Shown in pieces: positions 6,239 through 14,345 of a DNA stretch of 19,458 nucleotides. Every line of letters begins with the position of its first letter. The first letter of the stretch is position 1. The DNA comes from Bacteroidales bacterium (GTDB lineage Bacteria > Bacteroidota > Bacteroidia > Bacteroidales > UBA12077): the NCBI GenBank assembly GCA_030600625.1, contig JAUVLS010000004.1, positions 1-19,458 on the forward strand. The letters are read 5' to 3'. Below the pieces are notes generated by a model. That model ran no database searches, was not told where the DNA came from, and worked only from the letters and a program-made list of their open reading frames with translations. The position numbers and the translations under genes were made by a program.

Positions 6239-8017
6239 GTACATTTTTTCAATCAAATCATAATATTGCTTAGCAATAACTTTTCTACGAATCTTAAGTG
6301 TATTTGTCAATGCTTTATTATCAATACTAAACGTTTCAGGCAATAAAGTGAATTTTACAACCTTTCTATGAGGTGTTAGTTCTGCCTGACACAAATCGAT
6401 TCTTTGTTGTATAAAATTATTAATTTCATTATTTGAAGCAATCAAGTCATTATTATCAGGATCTAATCCAAGTTTAATGACTTGTTCTTTTAAATTTTCA
6501 AATGAAGGGACAATTAATGCAGTTATATATTTTCTATTATCTCCTATAATAACAAGCTGTTCTATATACTTATCCTGTCCTAACAATAATTCCAACTTTT
6601 GCGGAGAAACATATTTCCCACCTGAAGTTTTTATTAAATCTTTTATTCGATCCGTCATAACCAGGTACTCATCATCCACAATATAGCCTTCATCTCCGGT
6701 CATGTACCATCCGTCCTTCAAAACTTTGGTTGTTTCTTCAGGTTTATTAAAATATCCTTTAAAAATTGTTTTTCCTTTAACCAGTATTTCTTTTTGTTCT
6801 GAAATTTTCACTGATACTTCAGGCATTATGCTTCCACAATAATCGAAGTTATATTTATCGTGTTTAAAACAAGATACGGTAGCAGTGGTTTCTGTAGCAC
6901 CATAACCATAATTAATAAATATTCCTGTTGCATGAAAAAATCTGAGTATTTTTGGATTAATTGCAGCTCCGGAACATGGCATTACTTTAATTTCTCCACC
7001 AAAAATTGATCTTAATTTTTTTAATACCAATTTGTCTGCAATAAATCTTTGTAATTCTAATAATCCAGGAGCTTTCTCAGAATTTTTCAGATATTCAATG
7101 TACTTATGCCCAATTTCAATCGACCAGTTAAAAATTCGTTTTTTAAAAGATGGCCATTTTTCTGTTTCTTTTTGAATTCCGTCATAAGTTTTATCAAAGA
7201 AACGAGGCACAGTACACATTACCGTTGGTTTAACCATAGAAAGCTCATCAATAACTTCTCGCGGATTTTCCAGAAATACATTTGTTGCTCCGCAATATAA
7301 CAGGAATAATGTCCATGTGCGTTCAAATACATGACTCAAAGGCAAAAAACATAATGAAATATCATCTTCATTGATATTCAATCTCTCATAATTAATTTTA
7401 AAGGCATTCATAAAATTATCATGTCCTATCATACCTCCTTTTGGTTCTCCTGTCGTTCCCGAAGTATAAATAATTGTAGCTAAATCATCAGGTTGAATTT
7501 CCTCTGTAATCTGGTCCAGTTTCGCGTTAAGCTGATCATCATCTGATAAGTTCAGAAAACCTGGCCATGCTATAAAGCGGTCATCATTTTTAGGTAAATC
7601 ACCTTCAAAAACTACTATTTTCTCAAGAGCTTTACAGTGATCTAATAACCAAACAGCTTTTTCAATTTGCTTATTACTCCCAACAAACAATAATTTCATT
7701 TCAGTTTCATCTACAATATATTTAATCTCCTGTTTCGAAGCTGTTGCATAAAACGGAACAACTACTCCCCGCACAGCAAAAATTCCCAAATCTGAAACCA
7801 TCCATTCCGGTTTATTGCTACTCAGGATACCTATTTTATCATTATGTCCAAAACCAAGAGAAATAAGAGATTTCGAAACTTTATTAGTTTGGGCAAGCAA
7901 AGCATTCCAACTTAATGATTCATATTTCCCGTGTGTTTTATTTTTAAATTTAAAGACCTGGCGATTCCCGTAATGAGAAGCACGTTCTTTCAGCAAGAAA
8001 GTTATGTGTTGTTTCAT
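6227..8017 (-). CDS. Long-chain fatty-acid--CoA ligase (AMP-forming)
   Basis: A 596-residue ANL-superfamily adenylating enzyme of usual length. The phosphate loop is YTSGTTGEPKGG (184-195). LPLSHVFERTW is the long-chain acyl-CoA synthetase signature that follows it. YGATETTATVS is the A5 adenine-binding motif, GWYMTGDEGYI the A7/A8 region and DRIKDLIKTSGGKYVSP the hinge region. A C-terminal Lys in NALTNTLKIRRK is the expected A10 catalytic Lys. It activates free fatty acids to acyl-CoA, feeding phospholipid synthesis or beta-oxidation. Overall form resembles FAA1/FadD15-type eukaryotic-like synthetases common in Bacteroidota. It converges on the acyltransferase at 5366-6238 with a 12-bp overlap. 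Its ATG is two bases from a large inverted repeat (8020-8099), the likely regulatory region. Confidence 0.92.
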   Translation of the reverse strand: MKQHITFLLKERASHYGNRQVFKFKNKTHGKYESLSWNALLAQTNKVSKSLISLGFGHNDKIGILSSNKPEWMVSDLGIFAVRGVVVPFYATASKQEIKYIVDETEMKLLFVGSNKQIEKAVWLLDHCKALEKIVVFEGDLPKNDDRFIAWPGFLNLSDDDQLNAKLDQITEEIQPDDLATIIYTSGTTGEPKGGMIGHDNFMNAFKINYERLNINEDDISLCFLPLSHVFERTWTLFLLYCGATNVFLENPREVIDELSMVKPTVMCTVPRFFDKTYDGIQKETEKWPSFKKRIFNWSIEIGHKYIEYLKNSEKAPGLLELQRFIADKLVLKKLRSIFGGEIKVMPCSGAAINPKILRFFHATGIFINYGYGATETTATVSCFKHDKYNFDYCGSIMPEVSVKISEQKEILVKGKTIFKGYFNKPEETTKVLKDGWYMTGDEGYIVDDEYLVMTDRIKDLIKTSGGKYVSPQKLELLLGQDKYIEQLVIIGDNRKYITALIVPSFENLKEQVIKLGLDPDNNDLIASNNEINNFIQQRIDLCQAELTPHRKVVKFTLLPETFSIDNKALTNTLKIRRKVIAKQYYDLIEKMYLSA

Positions 8018-8019
8018 TA

Positions 8020-8099
8020 GATATTTAATATTTCTGAGTTTGGTCTGTTTACTTCAGAAAAGTAACATTTTTTTAATTAAAAAAGAAATATTAAATATC
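8020..8099. promoter_or_regulatory. Nested inverted repeats in the leader of the acyl-CoA ligase gene
   Basis: GATATTTAATATTTCT (8020-8035) recurs as its perfect reverse complement at 8084-8099, a 16-bp inverted repeat with a 48-bp interior. Inside are TTACTT-CAGAA-AAGTAA (8049-8065) and the 16-bp palindrome TTTTTTAATTAAAAAA (8069-8084). The left arm ends two bases from the ligase ATG, so the whole array lies in its promoter/leader. It could be repressor binding sites, a leader structure that sequesters the start, or a small degenerate mobile repeat. The rest of the 181-bp gap shows nothing else. Confidence 0.5.
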
Positions 8100-8198
8100 A
8101 GTTAAAAGTGCAAATCAAAAGATTAAGGGGCTTTTCGGATTTTTAAAATTTAGAATAGTTATGAAGTAAGAAAATTAAATTTGTCGGACACTAATGAT

Positions 8199-9743
8199 TT
8201 AAAGTATAAAGCTTAAACCAATCCTACCCCAGGTATAATAATCTTTAGCTTTAGGCTTATCGTATTCTCGGGTATTAAATGAGCATTTGTAAAAAAATGT
8301 TGTCTTCATAAACCGTATTCCCAGAGAGACATCGCCCATTATAAGGTTTCGTTCTACTTCATTTTTATCGAGTCTATACATATCTTTTGGCGCAAAAGGA
8401 TCGTCATCATCCTCAAAAGTATCTATCATACCTAATCCTTCTAACATTGAATTGTGGATTACATAACGGTAACGAATATTTGCCGATGCAACCCAATTCC
8501 AATTTTTTCCTGCAGGAATTTTCAGATCTCCGGTTCCACTTTGTTGCTTAAAACTCAAAGTAGAAAACCCAATACCGGCACCAACCGCTGTTAACTCATT
8601 CCCAAAATGCAACTCAATATGTAATGGAACATTTACCCATTTTAGAGTTTTTCGCTCCTTTTTAAAAATATCGCCTTGACCAGAAAATAACATAACATCC
8701 ATATAATGATCAATATTCCATGCAAAACGTCCCCCATTGGCAATTTGACTATCCCAGCCATATGGTTTTAAAGAAGACACAAATTGATCACGATGAATCA
8801 CAGATTGAAAAACATTTCCAACATCTCCACCAATAACCCCCAGTTTAAAATCACTTCGCATGCGTGCATTGCCATTATAGAGCAGTCTATATTTTGAACG
8901 ACCAATATATTCGTACGAAGCGAATGGTCGGTCGTTTACATCAAAGCTTGTATCGGTGTTAAAGATACTAGCATTTCGAATATATGGAGTGTATGCTTCT
9001 GTTCCGAAAAATACTCCCTGATAAGCAAGAATTTTATCATTATTTATAAAACGAAACATTCGCATTTTTAAAAGATCGGTAGTAAGCTCTATTCGTCCAC
9101 CGCCCGTGTAGTCCATGTCATGATTTGTTATCCCAAACAGGTCATTATCCATATATAAAATAACACCTTTAATTATCATATTACTTGTATTTATGTAACT
9201 ATATTGGCAATAATAATACTTAAGTAAATGATTCATATAATTTTTGAGAATTGCCAGATTTCGTTTTAATCCACCCAGGTAAATGGTATATGGATTATCC
9301 TTTTCCAGTTCAGTTATCCTTTCGTCGAGTTTTTGATATAACCCAAATATAGTTTCGTATGTATGTATACGTTCTATAAAAAATGTTAAGGTATCAGGGT
9401 CGATTGCAGGATTTCCCAGTTCAAGAATTTCGTATAACTCCAAAATATTTATATCTGATTTTTCTGAAAGCAAATTTTTTATATCTTCTTTAAATAATTG
9501 CCCTTGCTTTTTTAGAAAGTAGAAATCAGTTTTATAAATATCCATGTTTTTAAAAAGCTTAAAAAAGTTCTCCCCAGTTGTATCGTCAGGTAAAGTTTTT
9601 ATATCAAACTGTTTAATATAATAAATATTGCTGTCAAGTTTTTCGATTGATTCTACTTTTTTATTTCGTCTCAAACTTATCTGAGCAAAGGAACTTGCCG
9701 TTGCAATGCAAATAATTATTAAAAGTATAACGATTCTTTTCAT
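8199..9743 (-). CDS. Secreted protein of unknown function, possible outer-membrane beta-barrel C-terminus
   Basis: A 514-residue protein I do not recognise. It starts with a clear signal peptide (residues 1-20, hydrophobic IVILLIIICIATA, cleavage near SFA-Q). Residues 30-170 are largely helical and charged, with FFKLFKNMD and repeated ELxxLxE-type stretches. From about residue 185 the pattern changes to alternating hydrophobic/aromatic strands (for example GGRIELTTDLLKMRMFRF, VPLHIELHFGNELTAVGAG, NWNWVASANIRYRYVI). It finishes with YYTWGRIGLSFIL, an aromatic-rich end with alternating residues as in outer-membrane barrels. A periplasmic helical domain followed by a barrel is the best structural guess. 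It precedes the acyl-CoA ligase and follows the AlbA_2 gene at a 45-bp gap, so it may be the last gene of that operon. Confidence 0.7.
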   Translation of the reverse strand: MKRIVILLIIICIATASSFAQISLRRNKKVESIEKLDSNIYYIKQFDIKTLPDDTTGENFFKLFKNMDIYKTDFYFLKKQGQLFKEDIKNLLSEKSDINILELYEILELGNPAIDPDTLTFFIERIHTYETIFGLYQKLDERITELEKDNPYTIYLGGLKRNLAILKNYMNHLLKYYYCQYSYINTSNMIIKGVILYMDNDLFGITNHDMDYTGGGRIELTTDLLKMRMFRFINNDKILAYQGVFFGTEAYTPYIRNASIFNTDTSFDVNDRPFASYEYIGRSKYRLLYNGNARMRSDFKLGVIGGDVGNVFQSVIHRDQFVSSLKPYGWDSQIANGGRFAWNIDHYMDVMLFSGQGDIFKKERKTLKWVNVPLHIELHFGNELTAVGAGIGFSTLSFKQQSGTGDLKIPAGKNWNWVASANIRYRYVIHNSMLEGLGMIDTFEDDDDPFAPKDMYRLDKNEVERNLIMGDVSLGIRFMKTTFFYKCSFNTREYDKPKAKDYYTWGRIGLSFIL

Positions 9744-9788
9744 GGATTAATAATTTTTAAATTATCAATTGTTTCTATTGTTATATTT

Positions 9789-10625
9789 TTATTTCTGCCA
9801 ACGATCTGCAATAAATTTAGTAGCTTCTTCAATATTCAATTCACGGGTACTAACACCTGTTCGAATATAAAATTTTGTACAACCCTCTTGTTTTACAAAA
9901 ACCGGTCTTGGTGCCGGCATAATAATTAACCGGCAAATATCATTGTTATCTATAGTATGAAAAATCACATGGATATAATTAGACAAATCAGTGCCAAGAT
10001 TAGTTGATACTGCAGTAAATATTGATTGTTCAAAACCATCCCTATCTTGTTTTTTAAGATTTTGGTAATCCTTATCCAAACCAATAATTTTACCATCATC
10101 ATTAACTCCGATAAGAAGAGTACCTCCATTATTATTCATGAAACCGGCAATTGTTTTTAAAATAACAAATACGAGTTGCTTGTTAACCTTAGATTGTTTA
10201 ATATCCCACCGGAATGTAGATTTAAACTCCAATGAGGAACTTTCTCCATGTGAAACAAGTTTTTTTAAATCTTTTGTTAATTCTCCACTTATCTGTTCAA
10301 TATATCTGAGTTGACTGTTTAACGATATATGAATTTTTGCAGTTAACAATCCAAGTAGAGCACCTACGGTAGAATAAAAGATAAGTTTACCTGTACTTTC
10401 GCCAGAAAATAACATATTAAACTGGCTCTGGATAAATTGGATAACGGTTGGATCATCAGGTTCATTTTGTACATATTCATAAAAAAAGATACCCTGATTT
10501 AATGGAAAAAGAATAAGCAAACCAACTATTGCACCAACAACTGCAGTTATTACATAAATCTTAATTTTCCAGTCTATTCTTAGTTGTATTACTGGCAATA
10601 GAAATTTTTTAATATTAAATTTCAT
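9789..10625 (-). CDS. Membrane-anchored AlbA_2 (Schlafen AlbA_2, ATP-binding-like) domain protein
   Basis: A 278-residue protein with two transmembrane helices (about 22-42 and 81-98) that place the C-terminal domain in the cytoplasm. Residues about 126-270 form an AlbA_2 domain: GESSSLEFKSTFRWD (127-141), a NNNGGTLLIGVNDDGKIIG core (164-182), PAPRPVF and FYIRTGVSTREL (252-263). AlbA_2 domains are usually soluble and fused to helix-turn-helix regulators or nucleases, and they bind nucleic acid or nucleotides. A two-helix membrane anchor and no HTH is unusual. The gene lies 47 bp after a UbiB-type kinase gene and is probably in its operon. Domain assignment is strong; role unknown, possibly membrane-localised RNA handling or signalling. 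Confidence 0.82.
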   Translation of the reverse strand: MKFNIKKFLLPVIQLRIDWKIKIYVITAVVGAIVGLLILFPLNQGIFFYEYVQNEPDDPTVIQFIQSQFNMLFSGESTGKLIFYSTVGALLGLLTAKIHISLNSQLRYIEQISGELTKDLKKLVSHGESSSLEFKSTFRWDIKQSKVNKQLVFVILKTIAGFMNNNGGTLLIGVNDDGKIIGLDKDYQNLKKQDRDGFEQSIFTAVSTNLGTDLSNYIHVIFHTIDNNDICRLIIMPAPRPVFVKQEGCTKFYIRTGVSTRELNIEEATKFIADRWQK

Positions 10626-10672
10626 CTTTCAAATTAACAATTTAGTTATCATAAAAAAAGGCAAAAAACATC

Positions 10673-12364
10673 TTACATCTTCCCATGCCGAAAAATAGAA
10701 ATGAGAAGCCAAAATCCAAGAACAGTTGCCGCAAGGAATCCGGCAAGCCCAATAACAGGGATATCATGCCACAATGGAGGGATTTTAGAATGCACAATTA
10801 AGGAGGATCCAATTATTATGGAGGCTAAAACAATTGCAAAAGTAATTCGATTACTTATTCTCTCATGAGAATAAAGCATTGGATCAAGTCCTTTATGCTC
10901 AATATCCATTTTTATTGTACCGTTTTTCACTTTTTCGATTATCTCTCGAATCTCAAAAGGTAGTTCTTTAGTCAATTGTATCAATTCTTCAGAGGAAACG
11001 AAAAAGTCTTTCGCGATTTTACGAATGTAAAGACGCTCCCGAATCATCTTCGTTAAATAGGGCTCTACGTGCTTTGCTACATTGTAATCAGGATCAAGCA
11101 TTTCTCCATCTGCTTGCAAAAGAAGCAAAGATCTCCCTAACAAATACAGGTCAGAAGGTATTATCAGGTTGTTTTCAGGGAAAAATTTAATTAAATCGTT
11201 GATAAGGTCAGGCATATCCATTTGCTCCAACGATTTTTGAAAATATCTGTCGATAAGTTCAGTTATCTGTAACTCCAGTTTCTGGTTGTTTACTTTTCCG
11301 ATTGTTTCACACAGTCTGAGCAAACTCCTGATAATTCTGTCGATATCATTATTAATTGCTCCGGCAGCCATTGATGTAATTAATTCCCTTGTTGTACGGG
11401 TTAATGTTCCCATCATCCCAAAATCAAGGAAACAAATTACGTTTTCAGGCAATACAAAGATATTTCCCGGATGGGGGTCGGCATGGAAAAATCCAAATTC
11501 AAATATTTGTTTTAGTATCAGGTCTCCCCCTCTTTTTGCAATCATTTTCCGATCAAGGGAATTTGCCTCAAGACTTTCAGTGTCTGAAATTTTTATTCCA
11601 TCTATGAATTCCATTGTCAGCACCTTTTTTGTGCTATAATTCCTGTAGCACCTGGGTACGTAAATATTTAGGTCTTTTTGAAAATTATTCCCAAATCGTT
11701 CCAGATTTGAGGCTTCAATAGAAAAGTTTAATTCTTTGTGGATGGCTCTTTCGAATTCTTCTACAAGAAGAATGATGTTTAAAGATTTCATGCCCTCAAC
11801 ATGCTTCTCCATCATAGTAGCCAGATGAAACATTATCTCCAAATCAGTTTCGATAATCCGGTCAATTCCCGGACGCTGTACTTTAACTGCAACTTTTTCT
11901 CCTTCAATAAGAACTGCTTTGTGAACCTGAGATATGGATGCAGCAGCAACAGGTGTAGAGGAAAAAGTATCAAATATTTCCGAAATAGCTTTCCCCAACT
12001 CTTTTTCAATAAGCGATACCGCATCAGTTTCTGAAAAGGGAGGAATTGCGTCCTGTAATTTTTTTAATTCGGGAATTAATTCAAGAGGAATCAAATCCGG
12101 CCTGGTACTCATTATCTGACCGAATTTGATAAATGCAGGGCCGAGTTCTTCCAAAACCAATCTCATACGCTCCCAACGCGATAGAGAGCCTATAGTTGAA
12201 TCTGCTTTGCTGAAAACAATTTTTCGACCAAGATCAATAACACTTTCCAAATGGGATTTAGAAACGACATCAACAAACCCGTACTTTGTAAGTACTTTGA
12301 TAATTTCCAGATAACGATTGGCATGACGATATGTCTTACCAATCATTCCGATTTTACGAATCAT
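10673..12364 (-). CDS. ABC1/UbiB/AarF family atypical protein kinase-like ATPase
   Basis: A 563-residue UbiB-family protein of normal length. The family-specific KxGQ motif is KFGQ (80-83) in LGPAFIKFGQIMSTRPDLIP. The Ala-rich nucleotide loop is PVAAASISQVH (138-148). VAVKVQRPG provides the ATP-site Lys161, HADPHPGN (294-301) is the catalytic-loop equivalent and LDFGMMG (Asp314) the metal-binding DFG. Two C-terminal transmembrane helices (about 505-525 and 535-557) anchor it in the inner membrane. UbiB proteins are ATPases that support isoprenoid-quinone synthesis or lipid transport; in a menaquinone organism its lipid partner is not known. Its ATG lies inside the end of the upstream coiled-coil gene (11-bp overlap), indicating translational coupling. 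Confidence 0.93.
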   Translation of the reverse strand: MIRKIGMIGKTYRHANRYLEIIKVLTKYGFVDVVSKSHLESVIDLGRKIVFSKADSTIGSLSRWERMRLVLEELGPAFIKFGQIMSTRPDLIPLELIPELKKLQDAIPPFSETDAVSLIEKELGKAISEIFDTFSSTPVAAASISQVHKAVLIEGEKVAVKVQRPGIDRIIETDLEIMFHLATMMEKHVEGMKSLNIILLVEEFERAIHKELNFSIEASNLERFGNNFQKDLNIYVPRCYRNYSTKKVLTMEFIDGIKISDTESLEANSLDRKMIAKRGGDLILKQIFEFGFFHADPHPGNIFVLPENVICFLDFGMMGTLTRTTRELITSMAAGAINNDIDRIIRSLLRLCETIGKVNNQKLELQITELIDRYFQKSLEQMDMPDLINDLIKFFPENNLIIPSDLYLLGRSLLLLQADGEMLDPDYNVAKHVEPYLTKMIRERLYIRKIAKDFFVSSEELIQLTKELPFEIREIIEKVKNGTIKMDIEHKGLDPMLYSHERISNRITFAIVLASIIIGSSLIVHSKIPPLWHDIPVIGLAGFLAATVLGFWLLISIFRHGKM

Positions 12365-12674
12365 TATTTAGAACTTGTTTTTTACTTAGCAAACTTTGCA
12401 GCTTATCCAGTTGTTCCTGGATTTTTATCAGGTCTTCCCTGGTTGCCACACCTAACTTGTCAATACTCTTTTTTACCTGTTTGTCAATCTTTTCCTCAAT
12501 TTGTTGTTTTGCTTCTTCTGATTGTTTTAACAGTTCGTCTGCAAATTTACGTGCTTCTTCCTCTGTCATTTTTGCTTCATCGGCAGTTTTTTTTGCAAAT
12601 TCTTTCACTTTGTCTTTGGTCATCAAACCAATTCCGATTCCCGTAAGAATCCCTTTTTTTAATAGATTAATCAT
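12354..12674 (-). CDS. Small phasin-like coiled-coil protein
   Basis: A 106-residue protein from the ATG at 12674 (MINLLKKG); an upstream ATG at 12707 would add 11 residues but begins inside the promoter dyad, so the shorter start is preferred. Residues 1-20 include a mildly amphipathic or hydrophobic stretch (ILTGIGIGLM). After it come highly charged helices (DKVKEFAKKTADEA, EEARKFADELLKQSEEAKQQIEEKI) and KKSIDKLGVATREDLIKIQEQLDKLQSLL, which resembles the phasin/poly-granule-associated protein C-terminus. It overlaps the UbiB gene by 11 bp and is cotranscribed. Coupling to a UbiB recalls accessory coiled-coil proteins of lipid or quinone complexes, but that is inference. Confidence 0.72.
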   Translation of the reverse strand: MINLLKKGILTGIGIGLMTKDKVKEFAKKTADEAKMTEEEARKFADELLKQSEEAKQQIEEKIDKQVKKSIDKLGVATREDLIKIQEQLDKLQSLLSKKQVLNNDS

Positions 12675-12707
12675 TTTATTTATTTTTAAGTTATTAATAT
12701 AATGCAA

Positions 12708-12764
12708 AATTGGTGCTAAAGTAAAGAACTATAATAAGATTATATTGTTTTTTTAGCACCAATT
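12708..12764. promoter_or_regulatory. 13-bp inverted repeat upstream of the phasin-like/UbiB operon
   Basis: AATTGGTGCTAAA (12708-12720) is repeated as its exact reverse complement TTTAGCACCAATT (12752-12764), with 31 bp between. The interior on the minus strand contains AT-rich candidate promoter sequence. The dyad lies 34-90 bp upstream of the preferred start at 12674, which fits a pair of operator half-sites for looping or a leader hairpin. A terminator for the upstream operon follows immediately, so it belongs to the downstream operon. Confidence 0.5.
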
Positions 12765-12779
12765 ATTGACTTTCATATT

Positions 12780-12815
12780 AAAACAGACAGTCCATTAAAA
12801 TGGACTGTCTGTTTT
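12780..12815 (-). terminator. Intrinsic terminator of the coiled-coil gene operon
   Basis: AAAACAGACAGTCCATT (12780-12796) and AATGGACTGTCTGTTTT (12799-12815) form a perfect 17-bp stem around two central bases (in practice about 15 bp with a small loop). Read on the minus strand it begins 17 bp after the stop codon at 12832 and ends in a short T-run. Symmetry would also permit plus-strand termination, but no plus-strand gene approaches it. Confidence 0.85.
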
Positions 12816-12831
12816 TTAAAATCTAATTAAG

Positions 12832-13611
12832 CTAATCTTCGCTTATTATCTCTGAAACTTTCATTAAAATATCAGAAATTTTATTACGTGCTTCTTTATC
12901 CTTTTCCTCTAGATAGGTTTGAGCATCTTCAATATCTTTCTGAAGTTGCTCCACGTAAGGGTTTATCTTCTGAGTGCCATATTCTTTACTACGGATATAC
13001 CATTCATTTGCTTCTTTAAGATAAGCTTCTGCCTGAGAATATGTTTCTTCTGATTGAGCGGCTATTTTTGCCTTCAAAAGGGCTTCTTCAGCTCTAAGCT
13101 CAGCATACTTCCTATTGACTGTAGCAATATTTTTTTCTTTCTCTGTCTGAAATTTGTCATTGTATTTTTCAGACATAATCTTTGCTTCATCAACAGCAAC
13201 AGAAACTTTCTCTAAAGCATCGCCCTTTTTCTGTACAACACTCTTTTTTGCATTATCTACCTTAGTTTTCAGCAAGTCTATTTCTGCTTTTGTTTTTTCA
13301 TCTGCTGTTGATTTTGCTTCTGAAAGATATTTATCGGCATTGTCTAATTCTACTTCTGCTTTTTGTTTAGAGTTGTCAATTTCAAGTGCAATTTGAGACT
13401 TTAATAGAGCTACTTTTGCATTCGCCAAAGCATAATTGGTTTTGGCTTCTTTCTCCAATGATGCGATTAAATCTGATGTTTCATCTTTTGCATTTTCACT
13501 TGTAGTTGCAATTTTATTGTCGATGGCAGTTTTGTTTGATGTATAACCCCATATTAATGATACAATCAATAAAACAGCAAGCACTCCAATTATTAAATTT
13601 TTTGTTTTCAT
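12832..13611 (-). CDS. Membrane-anchored coiled-coil protein with an internal duplication
   Basis: A 259-residue protein. Residues 5-22 (NLIIGVLAVLLIVSLIWG) form one uncleaved N-terminal transmembrane helix. The rest is almost entirely charged, Ala-rich helix predicted as coiled coil facing the periplasm. Two stretches of about 65 residues align with each other: 59-124, starting NYALANAKVALLKSQIA, and 168-232, starting KYAELRAEEALLKAKIA; both continue with an AE..L..A pattern. This indicates an ancient internal duplication. The gene lies 33 bp after the coiled-coil gene at 13645-14343 and is closed by the terminator at 12780-12815. I do not recognise a named family; apolipoprotein- or LEA-like helical proteins look similar through composition only. 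Confidence 0.75.
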   Translation of the reverse strand: MKTKNLIIGVLAVLLIVSLIWGYTSNKTAIDNKIATTSENAKDETSDLIASLEKEAKTNYALANAKVALLKSQIALEIDNSKQKAEVELDNADKYLSEAKSTADEKTKAEIDLLKTKVDNAKKSVVQKKGDALEKVSVAVDEAKIMSEKYNDKFQTEKEKNIATVNRKYAELRAEEALLKAKIAAQSEETYSQAEAYLKEANEWYIRSKEYGTQKINPYVEQLQKDIEDAQTYLEEKDKEARNKISDILMKVSEIISED

Positions 13612-13644
13612 GATTTTATTATTTTAAACTATTAATAAATTAAG

Positions 13645-14343
13645 TTATGAATTTACTTTGTTTGAAAGATTTTTTAACCAATCCGATACTTTACTTAGTG
13701 AATGACTTGTCAATCTTTTTGAATGACTTTTTGCTAAGTTCACTAAATCTGTTGCTGCCTTCTTACTTTTGTCAGCGGTATTATGCAAAGTATTTGAAAT
13801 AGCTTCTGAAGTTTCATCCTTCTTTTCGATAACATAGTCTTTTAGTGCATCACCTATTGCATCAAGTTTGCTTTTTGCTTCTTTCTTGGTTTCATTAAGG
13901 TCTTTAAGTTTAGCTTCCATTTGTTCTTTTGCTTTGTCTTCAATATTTTCTATTGAGTGTTTGGCTTTGTCTGAAGCATCATTAAAAAGAACTTTTGCTT
14001 TTTCAGCAGCTTGTTTGCTTACAGCTAAGGCATTTTCGCCTTCCTGTTTAGCAACATTAACCATAGCCTCAGCTGATTTTTTCATCACATCTTCTATTTC
14101 ATCACCCTTTTCTGTTAATCTAACAACATATTGTTGCCCCTTATTTTTCGCCTCATTTATACCTTCATAGATACCATCAAGTGTATCTTTTGTAATTTCC
14201 TTAATCGTTTCAGATGTCTGGTTTTTAAGCTCAATGGATTTTTTAAACTCATCTCCAACAAATGTGATGATGTCGTTTTTAATGTCTTGACTTTCAGTAG
14301 CTATTTTTGCTACTTCAGCTCTTATCTTTTCTTTTGTTGTCAT
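13645..14343 (-). CDS. Soluble Lys/Glu/Ala-rich coiled-coil protein (DUF6781-like, tentative)
   Basis: A 232-residue protein with no signal peptide or membrane helix. It is nearly all amphipathic helix. The opening TKEKIRAEVAKIATES, then TIKEITKDTLDGIYEGI and a GDEIEDVMKKSAEAM stretch, recall DUF6781 proteins; this is a memory-based match and tentative. The C-terminal part (KKAATDLVNLAKSHSKRL, then VSDWLKNLSNKV) is more basic. It is the first gene of a two-gene operon with the membrane coiled-coil protein downstream. It has a strong Shine-Dalgarno sequence and shares a promoter element with the EcsC gene, so it is probably regulated and highly expressed under some condition. A stress-related or envelope-structural role is possible but not shown. 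Confidence 0.75.
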   Translation of the reverse strand: MTTKEKIRAEVAKIATESQDIKNDIITFVGDEFKKSIELKNQTSETIKEITKDTLDGIYEGINEAKNKGQQYVVRLTEKGDEIEDVMKKSAEAMVNVAKQEGENALAVSKQAAEKAKVLFNDASDKAKHSIENIEDKAKEQMEAKLKDLNETKKEAKSKLDAIGDALKDYVIEKKDETSEAISNTLHNTADKSKKAATDLVNLAKSHSKRLTSHSLSKVSDWLKNLSNKVNS

Positions 14344-14345
14344 TT

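Noticed and set aside
12251..12702. Two long plus-strand open frames across the phasin-like gene and the UbiB start
   Set aside because: They are antisense to well-supported minus-strand genes, have Ser/Phe/Cys-rich composition typical of shadows of Lys/Glu-rich helices, and match no family.
13868..14170. Plus-strand frame of 100 codons rich in Leu/Ala/Ser
   Set aside because: It is the reverse-complement shadow of the coiled-coil gene; the apparent hydrophobicity comes from Lys/Glu/Ala codons read backwards.
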